From an uncultured Pseudomonadota bacterium (lineage in GTDB: Bacteria > Myxococcota > UBA796): 30,366 nt of DNA. Shown here in pieces: positions 20,101 to 27,165 of the stretch; positions within the stretch are counted from its first letter, which is position 1, and each line of letters begins with the position of its first letter. A program made the translations under genes and the position numbers. The notes beneath the pieces are model-generated. The model saw only the letters and a program-made list of their open reading frames with translations. It did no database searches and was not told the DNA's origin. Where the stretch lies: contig CAJWHX010000002.1 in assembly GCA_913040875.1 (NCBI GenBank), forward strand, positions 1 to 30,366, read 5' to 3'.

Positions 20101-20571
20101 CATGAGTTTGACCGATCCATCTTCGAGAAGCATGATGTTGGCAGGCGTTACATCACGGTGAATCCATCCATGTTGATGAATATGGTCCAGTGCTGCAGTG
20201 ACTTGTAAAAGAACGCTTCTGGCTCGAGCAAACCGTTCTGTAGATGACAAGCGCATCCAACTGGCAATCGAATCTTTTAGTGTGGTTCCATTCAGTAGCT
20301 CCATCGAAAAGTAGGGGCGGTTTTGAAAGGTACCACACTCAAATACGGTCAGGACGTTGGGATGTTTGAGTCTTGATAGCGCTTTGAATTCTTGTAAGAA
20401 GCGTTCAGACATTCTGTACGCTTCGTCACTGGGGGACAGAATTTTGAGTGCACATCGCTGATTGGTGACAGTGTGTTCTGCCTCAAATATTCTCGCCATA
20501 CCACCTCGACCGATCTCTTTGATGATTCGGTATGCGTCAAGAATGGTGTTGTTTTCCGGAAAGTCTGTCAT
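17167..20571 (-). CDS. Ser/Thr protein kinase-ATPase-TPR protein (kinase 1, first gene of the run)
   Basis: 1134 aa from the ATG at 20571; the frame also allows a TTG at 20622 that adds 17 residues, but the kinase fold begins right after the ATG (AYRIIKEIGRGGMARIFEA). Kinase motifs are Lys43 (CALKIL), HRDVTPAN with Asp140, DFG at 158-160 and YMAPEQ. The catalytic loop has Thr where HRDLKPxN has Lys, similar to the HRDVSPQN variants of myxobacterial kinases. The ATPase domain has Walker A GRHGMGRT (313-320), with Arg instead of Lys, and Walker B CLLIDN. Residues about 640-1090 are TPRs (for example NNGLGVLAMSLGDSAQARKS). It resembles kinase 3 most. As the promoter-proximal gene it may be the sensor of the set. 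Confidence 0.9.
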   Translation of the reverse strand: MTDFPENNTILDAYRIIKEIGRGGMARIFEAEHTVTNQRCALKILSPSDEAYRMSERFLQEFKALSRLKHPNVLTVFECGTFQNRPYFSMELLNGTTLKDSIASWMRLSSTERFARARSVLLQVTAALDHIHQHGWIHRDVTPANIMLLEDGSVKLMDFGVVKIPGNEQTVAGEVIGTVAYMAPEQIKNQALDSRTDLYSLGASLYLMLTGKRPFSARTLAGYVQKHLTTEPTPPSTHVAMIPNDLETACLRLLQKSPDDRFASANHLLQYISLSTQIIRRRRLFGRAQEMHQLQECVATLARGQGGVVLLEGRHGMGRTRLLSGVEKLLKDFSIPYNFCNSHSPQQPMYDTFQGLFNEFSNSDRTSVLVRENINRDDSWEIYSLLRTHLEGQRQRCLLIDNLELADEGSLRLFEFLLLSSLDDQLPILFIITVNTDSERPYIDDILSKRVDIIEPKRIPVVPLKSAAVEEWLLCSALNEPNIDIMANRLHTESEGAPYILDEMIKTLQKLKILPSEIRRAMRIEADQISTIPLPLPSFIQDVILTRIQNLPTFERAIIELLTVSEQGLPFRLLLDIIHEFVKGMKDLHPQLLQQTLERLVHLDMIVLREQDGEQIVEIAHLWYREIFLPNLKEYRRKQYHRCLGVSLERYHIHNIPRVVETLSYHFEHGQSYGKAYAYLWQSANKLRQRSLFEKSREYLDRAISVEKKARAHLALYEANEKLANIYLSHSYLSHQLNDTTNAIEKAHLADQIACEQHNTPLIARVATEKARQARDLYDLQEADLQIKRALRYADEAGQPGLSILPLYESGALLWEAGQPEQARTLFEQSLRLSEQLHDSFGIAKVNNGLGVLAMSLGDSAQARKSFEAAIAHSTKNHRIEDLVIARTNLAELFHCIGYFAKAVQLLNSTIKESLDFQFHFGVSIALRHSAILHIDLGRYSEAKEQAQSALEFNKEQHNQQEYLAALVAWLRCHFSAGDWEDVGPRLEEAIELLPQYDSEGYGPIVLSWKARMHMHLHNDTNGAIALLKMAHRSIKPNRRFQEVRCMLNIARGWSAVGNTEQAVSFANEALAMANKSGYRYYAMRSRHLLSTLVTDDKQRLRHQSIADSLVRSLASSLSKMDAESFLARNMVPY

Positions 20572-20896
20572 TGGATCCAAATTAATAGCGATACAGTTTA
20601 AAATGTACTCGATCGAATACAATATGTGTATCTTTACAGGGTAATTTTTCCGGTAAATGAAAAGGAAGAAGATGGAACTGGTGAATACTGGTTCTGCGGA
20701 GTCAAATGGGATCTGGAATTTATGAAAAATAATGCATTAGGTAGTCTAGTTCAAATACTGGGTTAATCGTCAATTCTGGAGGCTTATATATTCTAAAACA
20801 GGATCTTCGCATTCTGCTATGACTTTGCAAGTACTCGGGATCTGTATACAGAATGACAGAGCGCAATATTGATATAGAGATCAAAGGAGACATGGT
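20572..20896. other. Divergent intergenic region between kinase operon and phosphatase gene
   Basis: 325 bases separating two divergent genes, more AT-rich than the coding sequence around it. It must hold promoters for both, but no -35/-10 pair stands out. The clearest element is a palindrome at 20604-20621. Two short ATG frames (18 and 14 codons, at about 20658 and 20720) lack ribosome binding sites and are not called as genes. Confidence 0.6.
20604..20621. promoter_or_regulatory. Candidate operator palindrome upstream of the kinase operon
   Basis: TGTACTCGATCGAATACA is an 18-base palindrome with one mismatched pair (C/A) around a perfect TCGATCGA core. It ends 33 bases upstream of the kinase 1 ATG, where a dimeric regulator could block or activate transcription. 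No regulator gene is seen nearby. Confidence 0.35.
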
Positions 20897-21655
20897 ATGC
20901 AGGTGGAAGCATTTGGTCATTCGGTAGTTGGATCCGAAAGAGACAGGAACAACGATTTCTTTTTGGTGGATCCAGAGAATGCGCTGTTCGTCGTAGCAGA
21001 CGGTAATAGCAATCACACGGCTGGGAATGTGGCTAGTCAAAAGGCTGTAGAAACCATTCAACGTGTTGTATTGGAAGCCCTTGATCCAGATGAAACTCGA
21101 TTGAGTAGAGACATCATGGATGAAGAGGAGTCGTTGAGAGAGCGACTGCGTTATGCCATGGGACAAGCCTGCACAAAGATTAGGAATCATTCAGAGATGG
21201 TACCAGAGTGCAAAGGTATGGAGACTACATTGACGATGGTGTTGGTGGAGGAGTCCATCGCCCATTTTTCTCACATTGGTGACAGTCGTTTGTATTTGTA
21301 TCGGGATGCAAAGTTGCGACGATTGACCAGAGATCACACTGTGGTGCAAAAGGAAATAGATGCAGGTCGTCTGACTCCAGAGTTGGCGAAGCTAGCCCCA
21401 TCGAGGGATTTACTAACTCAATCGATAGGAGCGCAAGGGGCTATTGAGCCCGTGACCAGTACTCGTCCAATCGAGACTGGCGATGTGCTTTTACTTTGTA
21501 CAGATGGTTTGACCGACAGTGTTGATGACAATCAAATGGCAAGAGTTCTAGCCGACAATCCTGTTGAAGAGATCCCATTTGTACTTGCTGATGCGGCAGT
21601 TTCTGCTGGGAGTATCGATAATATTACAGTCATAGCCATGCAGGTTGTAGATTGA
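20897..21655 (+). CDS. PP2C-family Ser/Thr protein phosphatase
   Basis: 252 aa, the usual length of a stand-alone bacterial PP2C (PPM) phosphatase. Metal-binding and core motifs are present: ERDRNNDF (14-21), VADG with Asp35, GMETTLT, HIGDSRLYLYR (127-136), RDHT, CTDG with Asp203, and DNIT with Asp241. The loop after VADG reads NSNH where most family members have MGGH. AAGGAG lies seven bases before the ATG at 20897; another ATG at 20892 is out of frame and too close. The gene diverges from the four-kinase run, so it is the natural candidate to reverse their phosphorylation. It converges on the DUF4340 gene with 21 bases between stops. Confidence 0.93.
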   Translation: MQVEAFGHSVVGSERDRNNDFFLVDPENALFVVADGNSNHTAGNVASQKAVETIQRVVLEALDPDETRLSRDIMDEEESLRERLRYAMGQACTKIRNHSEMVPECKGMETTLTMVLVEESIAHFSHIGDSRLYLYRDAKLRRLTRDHTVVQKEIDAGRLTPELAKLAPSRDLLTQSIGAQGAIEPVTSTRPIETGDVLLLCTDGLTDSVDDNQMARVLADNPVEEIPFVLADAAVSAGSIDNITVIAMQVVD

Positions 21656-21662
21656 GTTTCCG

Positions 21663-21685
21663 GAAGTATAAACGCTTTATTCTTC
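21663..21685. terminator. Possible bidirectional hairpin terminator
   Basis: GAAGTATAAA (21663-21672) and TTTATTCTTC (21676-21685) pair over ten bases with one mismatch around a three-base loop. The hairpin spans the gap between two convergent genes and overlaps the last codons of the DUF4340 gene. The stem is AT-rich and there is no clear T-run, so it may be weak or not functional. Confidence 0.3.
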
Positions 21686-22627
21686 AAATAGAGAAGGGAT
21701 ATCTTCAAGTAAAGTTGTCAGAGTCTTTCCTGAAACTCGAACGTATCCACGTGTGAAGGTATTTCTGGCCCACCAAGAGTCGTCTTCTTTGAGCATCGCG
21801 TAGGTGGTCGTGCTTTCAGTACCGTCACTCCAAGTCAATGCAATGGAAAATTGAGGTTCTAGAAGCGTTAAGTCTTCGGTTGGATTCGCTGAACGAGAGA
21901 CGGATGTTCGGAGTGCTTTTGAAAGCCACGTTTCCACCTGTGTCGCATCTAACTCGGGCTTCTCTGTGTAGATCCACTTGGCACTTTTGGCATCTTGTGC
22001 ATGTTGATGTGTAAGCGCCAACGTTTTCTCCTGCCAGATTAGTTTAGCGGAGGTCGATTCTTTTGGACGCTTTGGAAATACCGCTCTGTTGGGTAGTGTT
22101 GTCCGAGCTTGTCTGAGGTTCCGAAGCTTAGAATCATCGATCAAAAATATCTCTTGGCTCGCATCGTCTCTCACATATAAGTCTTTGGTTCCGTAAGCCT
22201 CATCTCCAATGCTAAAAAGTCGTGTTGTACCATTGCTTTTTACAGTTAGAGTGGCCGAAGGTTCTTGTAAACCGAGAGCAGTACCATCTATAGTGCTGTC
22301 CAATTTACGAATGGCAACCAGCGGAGATAGGGCATCCAATAACTTTGTGCCATTGTCACCGGCTATGAAATATTTTCGACTGGGTTCTTCGGGGTTTTTA
22401 TTGTCGACATACTCGACCCATAAATACTTCCCAAGTTCATCACTGCGCTGCTCAACATGTACCTCTTGTTTTTCGGATACCCAATCGATGTGTTCAATGT
22501 AAGAGGGTTGGTTGGCCATAACCAAGATTTCATTTTTACCGACTTTGTCTGGTTCCGCAGTGAACTGTATCCATGCGGCTCCTAACGATAGGACCAAAAA
22601 GGAAGAGGGGAAGATCAAGGATTTCAT
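21677..22627 (-). CDS. DUF4340 domain-containing protein (module 2)
   Basis: 316 aa, with an N-terminal hydrophobic anchor (SLIFPSSFLVLSLGAAWIQF) and a beta-rich extracytoplasmic region. DUF4340-like units include ATLTVKSNGTTRLFSIGDEA and DLYVRDDASQEIFLIDDSKL near residues 124-167. The ATG overlaps the stop of the GldG-like gene (ATGA), so it is the last gene of the M14/ABC run. It is a shorter paralogue of the protein at 3256-4575. Presumed role: periplasmic component of the Gld-like transporter; the biochemical function is unknown. Confidence 0.85.
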   Translation of the reverse strand: MKSLIFPSSFLVLSLGAAWIQFTAEPDKVGKNEILVMANQPSYIEHIDWVSEKQEVHVEQRSDELGKYLWVEYVDNKNPEEPSRKYFIAGDNGTKLLDALSPLVAIRKLDSTIDGTALGLQEPSATLTVKSNGTTRLFSIGDEAYGTKDLYVRDDASQEIFLIDDSKLRNLRQARTTLPNRAVFPKRPKESTSAKLIWQEKTLALTHQHAQDAKSAKWIYTEKPELDATQVETWLSKALRTSVSRSANPTEDLTLLEPQFSIALTWSDGTESTTTYAMLKEDDSWWARNTFTRGYVRVSGKTLTTLLEDIPSLFEE

Positions 22628-24426
22628 TGTGTACCTCCACGAGTGCGATTAGAGATGCGAAGTCGACCGATGCCAAAGACGAAAAATGGAAAGAGGATGC
22701 CCGTTCCAAAGAAGATCCAACTTTGCCCCTCTTTGCTGTGCTGAATTTTGACGTCGAGTTCATTGTTGACAGTACCGGCACTGTCCTTTTGATCTGTGAG
22801 CCAAAAGAGGGTGTCCGAAAGCAAGATGGCATGAGGCTGAATGGTTTGTTGCCCGATATTGAGTCCCTTACCCAAATAATTGTCGGTGAGCCAAGAGGCG
22901 TCTGAAAAGACGACGGCTTTTGACTCTACATCGTTTTGATTCTGTTCAACGGCTACACCCAGTGACCATAGAGCTGTTGCCTCACTATCATCCTGTTGTA
23001 GGTTGCCATTGCTGTCTTTCCAAGTCTCTTCCAAAGATTTAATGATTGTGGTGACTTTGGTATCTCCATCAATCTTGTTGATTGATCCGGCATCTTCGAA
23101 GACCAGTGCCATCACTTTGTTGTAGCGAGAGAGGGTGGTGACGGATGCATGTGTAGAGAACTTGTTGGTAATAAGATTTCGTTTGTGGATGGGCAGTGCT
23201 CGATTGGGAGCTAGATAGCGACTTCCGTGTGCCAGAGAGGTTGGGTCGAATTTGACTTGTAATTCATTGAGAAGTGGCGATAAATTCGCTCCATCAGGCT
23301 CCAGCGCTATGAACAGCGAATTCCCAGCATTCCAAAATTGAAGCAGGGTATTCACTTCAGCTTCAGAGAATTCCATTTGTGGTGCCAAGATGACCACTCC
23401 AGCGGCATCCTCAGGGATCTCATTGGCAAGTCCGTTGGCGATGGAGAGTTCTTTTATCGTGAAATTAGAAGCACTCAGTCCGCGTTTCAATAGAGATATT
23501 TTCCGGCTACTGTCTTCATCTTCTTGAACTTTCCAATACAGTTCCCCGTGTCCTGTAGTCAAGTACAAGACGCTAGGTTCTTTGGTGAGTGTTAGCAAGG
23601 CCTCTCGAAATTCTTCATCCAATTTTTTCAGCTTTCGTTTGGCTGCAGACAACGTTTTTCCAATGTTGATCCGTTCGATTGAACGATTGTCTCCTTCACC
23701 AGTGGAGAGAATGATCATACCGTTGTTTTGGACACTCAACTCTTTTGCCAGTGCAGGTTCAACATCTTTATCGACATATCGAATGTCAAGTTTGTCAGCA
23801 GGGACTGCATCAAAATAGGTTCGGATTTCATCGGTGACGTCCATTCCCATTTGAAAGAACAGGTACACCGTAACCGGCTCGGATAGGTTCTCAATTAGAC
23901 TGATGGATGACTCACCAGGGGTCGCTGTTTTAAAATAGCCTAGGTCCCACCGAACATTCCGTTCGTGCGCCAAATAGTTGATTGGAAATAGAGAGACGAG
24001 CAGCAAGGTGGTTCCTGTCCACAGAAGTGCTTGCTTTTGCAATTTGAAATTGGAGACATGCTTCGATCCCAGTGCAAAGAGCTGGTGCAGTGCCAGCGTG
24101 GGAAGTATACTCGCGGCAAAGAATATGGCCCCTATAGACTGAAAGAACACGTTCCATTTGAGTAGAGAGTCTTCTTCAATACTCATAAGTTGTTGTCCTT
24201 TGAGGTCGCCGAGCCACCACAAGGCATATCCGATGATGGACAAGACAATATAGAGCGCTGGGAGTATGGACTGATGTCGCCGATGCGCTAGAAATGCAGC
24301 AGTGCCAAGAGATCCAATTCCTACGAGGCATACTAGAAGATAAATGGCATGTTCCAATCCCAGGATTCGATCGGAAATTAGAAGAGCAATCAATCCAATA
24401 AAGTAGAGTGTACGATATCCAAACAT
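22624..24426 (-). CDS. GldG-like protein with multi-helix N-terminus (module 2)
   Basis: 600 aa. About five membrane helices lie in the first ~155 residues (for example TLYFIGLIALLISDRIL and AIYLLVCLVGIGSLGTAAFL). They are followed by a GldG/ABC_transp_aux extracytoplasmic region (SISLIENLSEPVTVYLFF, then VLYLTTGHGEL, then AGVVILAPQMEFSEAEVNTL) and a C-terminal helix (about 575-592) with a short basic tail. AAGGAG precedes the ATG. It follows the permease by nine bases and overlaps the DUF4340 start. Compared with the module 1 GldG-like protein, the extra helices could contribute part of the membrane channel. Family assignment is firm; substrate unknown. Confidence 0.85.
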   Translation of the reverse strand: MFGYRTLYFIGLIALLISDRILGLEHAIYLLVCLVGIGSLGTAAFLAHRRHQSILPALYIVLSIIGYALWWLGDLKGQQLMSIEEDSLLKWNVFFQSIGAIFFAASILPTLALHQLFALGSKHVSNFKLQKQALLWTGTTLLLVSLFPINYLAHERNVRWDLGYFKTATPGESSISLIENLSEPVTVYLFFQMGMDVTDEIRTYFDAVPADKLDIRYVDKDVEPALAKELSVQNNGMIILSTGEGDNRSIERINIGKTLSAAKRKLKKLDEEFREALLTLTKEPSVLYLTTGHGELYWKVQEDEDSSRKISLLKRGLSASNFTIKELSIANGLANEIPEDAAGVVILAPQMEFSEAEVNTLLQFWNAGNSLFIALEPDGANLSPLLNELQVKFDPTSLAHGSRYLAPNRALPIHKRNLITNKFSTHASVTTLSRYNKVMALVFEDAGSINKIDGDTKVTTIIKSLEETWKDSNGNLQQDDSEATALWSLGVAVEQNQNDVESKAVVFSDASWLTDNYLGKGLNIGQQTIQPHAILLSDTLFWLTDQKDSAGTVNNELDVKIQHSKEGQSWIFFGTGILFPFFVFGIGRLRISNRTRGGTQ

Positions 24427-24435
24427 GTATTCTCC

Positions 24436-25161
24436 TTAGTACTGTCGTCGTGACTGAATGACACGCACAGAAAGCAGCAAAAATGCACAGGTGATCGAGA
24501 GGTAAAAAACAACTGCTTCGGAGTTGATCTTACCGCTCATGAAGGGTTGGAAGTGTTTGTCGAAGAAGGCTAGGTACGAAAAAACCGTGTCAAACGGGGG
24601 CGATGTGATTTTTCCCAATAGCCAGCCCAACAGCATCAAAACCAATATGGCTGCCGATGTGATGGCGGCTGACAGCTGGTTTCTAGAAACCGTAGAGCCA
24701 AAAGTACCAATGGCAATCGTTGACGCACCCAAACAGGTCAGTCCCACATAGCCAGCTGCGATTTGTCCCCAAGAAACCTTACCATTGATTTGAATTAGTA
24801 GAGGCATGTACAGTGTACAGATCGTAATCATCAGCAGGAATGATAAAGAGCCCAGAAACTTACCAATCACAATATGACTCTCTTGAATGGGAGCGGTGAG
24901 CAGTAAAGCATCCGTGCCTTGTTGTCGCTCCTCAGCCAACAATCGCATGGTTAGTAGAACCCCAGCGATCATTGTCGTTCCCGATGAGAAGTAGAAAAAG
25001 TCTTCTAAAACATCCGCAGAGTATCGGGGCGCTGAACCCAGAGCAAACGCATTGAATAACAACCCGTCCAACAATAAAATGATGGCAAAGATAGAGATCC
25101 CCCAAGAGGTATTGAGAAAAGAGGAGAGTTCCTTTTTGGCGATGAGAAAGATGGTGCTCAT
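24436..25161 (-). CDS. ABC-2 type permease, GldF-like (module 2)
   Basis: 241 aa with about six membrane helices. The coupling region LTMRLLAEERQQGTDALLLT (70-89) corresponds to LTMRSFAEEKRTGTIEMLAT in the module 1 permease, showing that the two are paralogues. Its start overlaps the ATPase stop (ATGA), so the ATPase and permease are translated together and should form the core transporter. Similar pairs are annotated as gliding-motility ABC transporters in Bacteroidota, but in other phyla they need not relate to motility. Confidence 0.9.
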   Translation of the reverse strand: MSTIFLIAKKELSSFLNTSWGISIFAIILLLDGLLFNAFALGSAPRYSADVLEDFFYFSSGTTMIAGVLLTMRLLAEERQQGTDALLLTAPIQESHIVIGKFLGSLSFLLMITICTLYMPLLIQINGKVSWGQIAAGYVGLTCLGASTIAIGTFGSTVSRNQLSAAITSAAILVLMLLGWLLGKITSPPFDTVFSYLAFFDKHFQPFMSGKINSEAVVFYLSITCAFLLLSVRVIQSRRQY

Positions 25162-26078
25162 TGTGCACCTCCAGTGAGAGACAAGAAGATTTGCTCCAGT
25201 TCTGATTGGGTTGGTGTCACCTGATGAATCTGAAACCCACCGTGTACCATCTCTGAAATGAGTGCGGGTGTTGAACAGTCGATGATGCAGTGAACGGTGA
25301 TGTGTTCCTCTTCGGTCATCGTAAATGCTTGAAGCAGTGGAAGGTTTTGGAGCAGTTCTTCTATATTGTCTCTATTTGAGACCACCACATCAATGGTTTG
25401 CTGAGTGGTATCCATTCGCCGAGACAAACTTTCTTGATCGCCCTCCGCGACAATGGTTCCTTCGTGTAAGATCAGTAGCCTATCACAGGTCTCTGCAACT
25501 TCTGTTAGATTGTGTGAACTGAGTAGAACAGTAGACTCGACACTCAGACCACGAATGACCTTTCGAAGTTCAACCATCTGTTGAGGATCTAGCCCGCCAG
25601 TGGGTTCATCTAAGATGACCAAAGAGGGCTTGTGAATGATGGCTTGCGCGATGCCAACTCTTTTTCGATACCCCAAAGATAGTTCAGCAATAATTTGGTC
25701 TGCTCTATCTGTTAATTGGCAAAGTTCTAAGACTGTCTCGATGCGCGAGTCAATTTTGGAGGAGGGGAACTGTCTGAGCTGTCCCAAATATCTCAAGAAT
25801 TCTCGTACAGTCATTTCCTTATATAAGGGAGGTTCTTCTGGCAGAAATCCAATGTTGGCCCGAAAATCATCCGGATTTTCAATCCAGTTGCTACCGTTGA
25901 TGAATATCTGCCCGTCTGATGGACTGAGTAGACCTGCCAATATTTTGAGTGTCGTAGACTTCCCGGCACCATTTAGACCGAGAAACCCAATGATCTCATG
26001 CTGTTGGATGGAAAAGGAGATGTCGGATATGGCGGCGAACTCACCATAGTACCGACTGAGATTTTGAACTTCAATCAT
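25158..26078 (-). CDS. ABC transporter ATP-binding protein, GldA-like
   Basis: 306 aa. It has complete nucleotide-binding-domain motifs: Walker A GLNGAGKST (34-42), Q-loop region IGFLPEEPPLY, signature LSLGYRKR (133-140), Walker B LVILDEPTGGLD (153-164) and the H-loop SSHN with His189. The LSxGY signature is usual in the GldA/CcmA-like branch that pairs with ABC-2 permeases. The C-terminal ~90 residues form the family's accessory domain, ending in the LEQIFLSLTG element. The ribosome binding site is AGGA before the ATG at 26078. This is the only transporter ATPase in the window, so it may also power the ATPase-less module at 1-4.6 kb. Confidence 0.95.
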   Translation of the reverse strand: MIEVQNLSRYYGEFAAISDISFSIQQHEIIGFLGLNGAGKSTTLKILAGLLSPSDGQIFINGSNWIENPDDFRANIGFLPEEPPLYKEMTVREFLRYLGQLRQFPSSKIDSRIETVLELCQLTDRADQIIAELSLGYRKRVGIAQAIIHKPSLVILDEPTGGLDPQQMVELRKVIRGLSVESTVLLSSHNLTEVAETCDRLLILHEGTIVAEGDQESLSRRMDTTQQTIDVVVSNRDNIEELLQNLPLLQAFTMTEEEHITVHCIIDCSTPALISEMVHGGFQIHQVTPTQSELEQIFLSLTGGAQ

Positions 26079-26102
26079 AGTACGTCCTATTTTTCGTATG
26101 GG

Positions 26103-26131
26103 ATTTTAACAGGTCAGGATGGTCGCGTAAA
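26103..26131 (-). promoter_or_regulatory. Candidate promoter for the ABC ATPase operon
   Basis: Read on the minus strand, TTTACG (26131-26126) and TAAAAT (26108-26103) are 17 bases apart and match four and five of six consensus positions. The site lies in the 76-base gap between the M14 carboxypeptidase stop and the ATPase start, so the ABC genes may be transcribed independently of the peptidase. By eye only. Confidence 0.35.
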
Positions 26132-26154
26132 TACTGAGTGTAAGGACAATTTGT

Positions 26155-27165
26155 CTATGGGGTTTGAACGAGGGTATCGTAATGGTTGATTAAGGCGTGA
26201 ATACTCTCTGTACATCGATTGATATCTAGACTGGGGTCACGAGGGTTGTAGAGTCTAAAAGGGTCTTTCCAATCAGCGCGTCTCCACCATTGAATTCCAG
26301 AACGTGTGCTTTCAATTAGAAATGCACGAGAGTCATATTTTCCATAGAAGTGGTCTAGCTCTGTTCCTTGAGCCCTAAATAAAAACATCCAGTGAGACAA
26401 TTGCTTGATTCTATACGGATGTTTACCGGACTGAGCTTGTTTCATGATTTCAGCCATTTGGTGCATTTCCTTCCAATCGTCGGCTCGATAATATCGTCCA
26501 GCCCATGGATAATAGATGTACCCACCAAAAGAATGAATGCTGACCGATGCATCGAATCGATATTGCGCGAAGAGTCTGTCAACAGCCTTAGACTCTGGTT
26601 GAGAGAGCGGAGCACTCGACGTTGTGTATCGTTCTGGAACGATGTGTCTCCAAATAGCGGTGGCGTCTCGATGAATCTCGAAGTCTCTATTTAAGTCTTC
26701 ACCGCCAGAATTGACTCTTCGATATCGATGGTCTTCTGCTGACAAATCGCGTTCAACAACCAATCTTCTGTCGATGTTTAAGACGGGAATGACAACAACA
26801 CTTGTATGCTTTGGAGGATGATTCGCCAATTGTAGAATCAAATCAGTAGCGCTTTCTACACTGACCCATTCTAGGGGGTGAATTCCACCCAACACAAATA
26901 CCGAATTGTGTTCGGTATTGCTTGGTCGAATCTTAAAACCCCATATTGTTCTATTTTCAACAGTTTTACCAACTCTGAATGGTTCAACAATATGTCCTGT
27001 TTGTTGAATGGTCAAGGCGATTTCTTTGTGAATCTCCGACAGGTATCGATAATTTGCTTCAGGATGTTCTACTGTTTGCAGCTGTTTTGTCCAGCGAATA
27101 TAGGACTCTCGAATATCTGTTTGAGCCCAGACAAATGAAAGAGCAAGAAAAATAACTGTTAGCAT
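26155..27165 (-). CDS. Exported M14-family zinc carboxypeptidase
   Basis: 336 aa, with a signal peptide (MLTVIFLALSFVWAQ). Zinc ligands are His96 and Glu99 (GGIHPLEW, the HxxE motif) and His211 (SIHSFGGYIYYP). The catalytic general base is Glu285 (AFLIEST). Substrate-binding elements YRRVNSGGEDLNRDF (148-162) match the family's R...DLNRNF. All catalytic residues are present, so it should cleave C-terminal residues from peptides or peptidoglycan stems in the periplasm or outside the cell. No strong ribosome binding site precedes the ATG at 27165. The gene diverges from the helicase and lies 76 bases upstream of the ABC operon on the same strand; a functional link is possible but unproven. Confidence 0.9.
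   Translation of the reverse strand: MLTVIFLALSFVWAQTDIRESYIRWTKQLQTVEHPEANYRYLSEIHKEIALTIQQTGHIVEPFRVGKTVENRTIWGFKIRPSNTEHNSVFVLGGIHPLEWVSVESATDLILQLANHPPKHTSVVVIPVLNIDRRLVVERDLSAEDHRYRRVNSGGEDLNRDFEIHRDATAIWRHIVPERYTTSSAPLSQPESKAVDRLFAQYRFDASVSIHSFGGYIYYPWAGRYYRADDWKEMHQMAEIMKQAQSGKHPYRIKQLSHWMFLFRAQGTELDHFYGKYDSRAFLIESTRSGIQWWRRADWKDPFRLYNPRDPSLDINRCTESIHALINHYDTLVQTP

Noticed and set aside
20656..20765. Two tiny ATG frames (18 and 14 codons) in the divergent intergenic region
   Set aside because: No ribosome binding sites and no conserved features; too short to support.
20720..21190. 156-codon minus-strand frame spanning the intergenic region and the phosphatase
   Set aside because: Two thirds is antisense to the PP2C catalytic motifs; composition is not protein-like.
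25648..25680. Non-canonical ABC signature LSLGY in the ATPase
   Set aside because: LSxGY variants are usual in the GldA/CcmA-like branch, so this is not evidence of inactivity.
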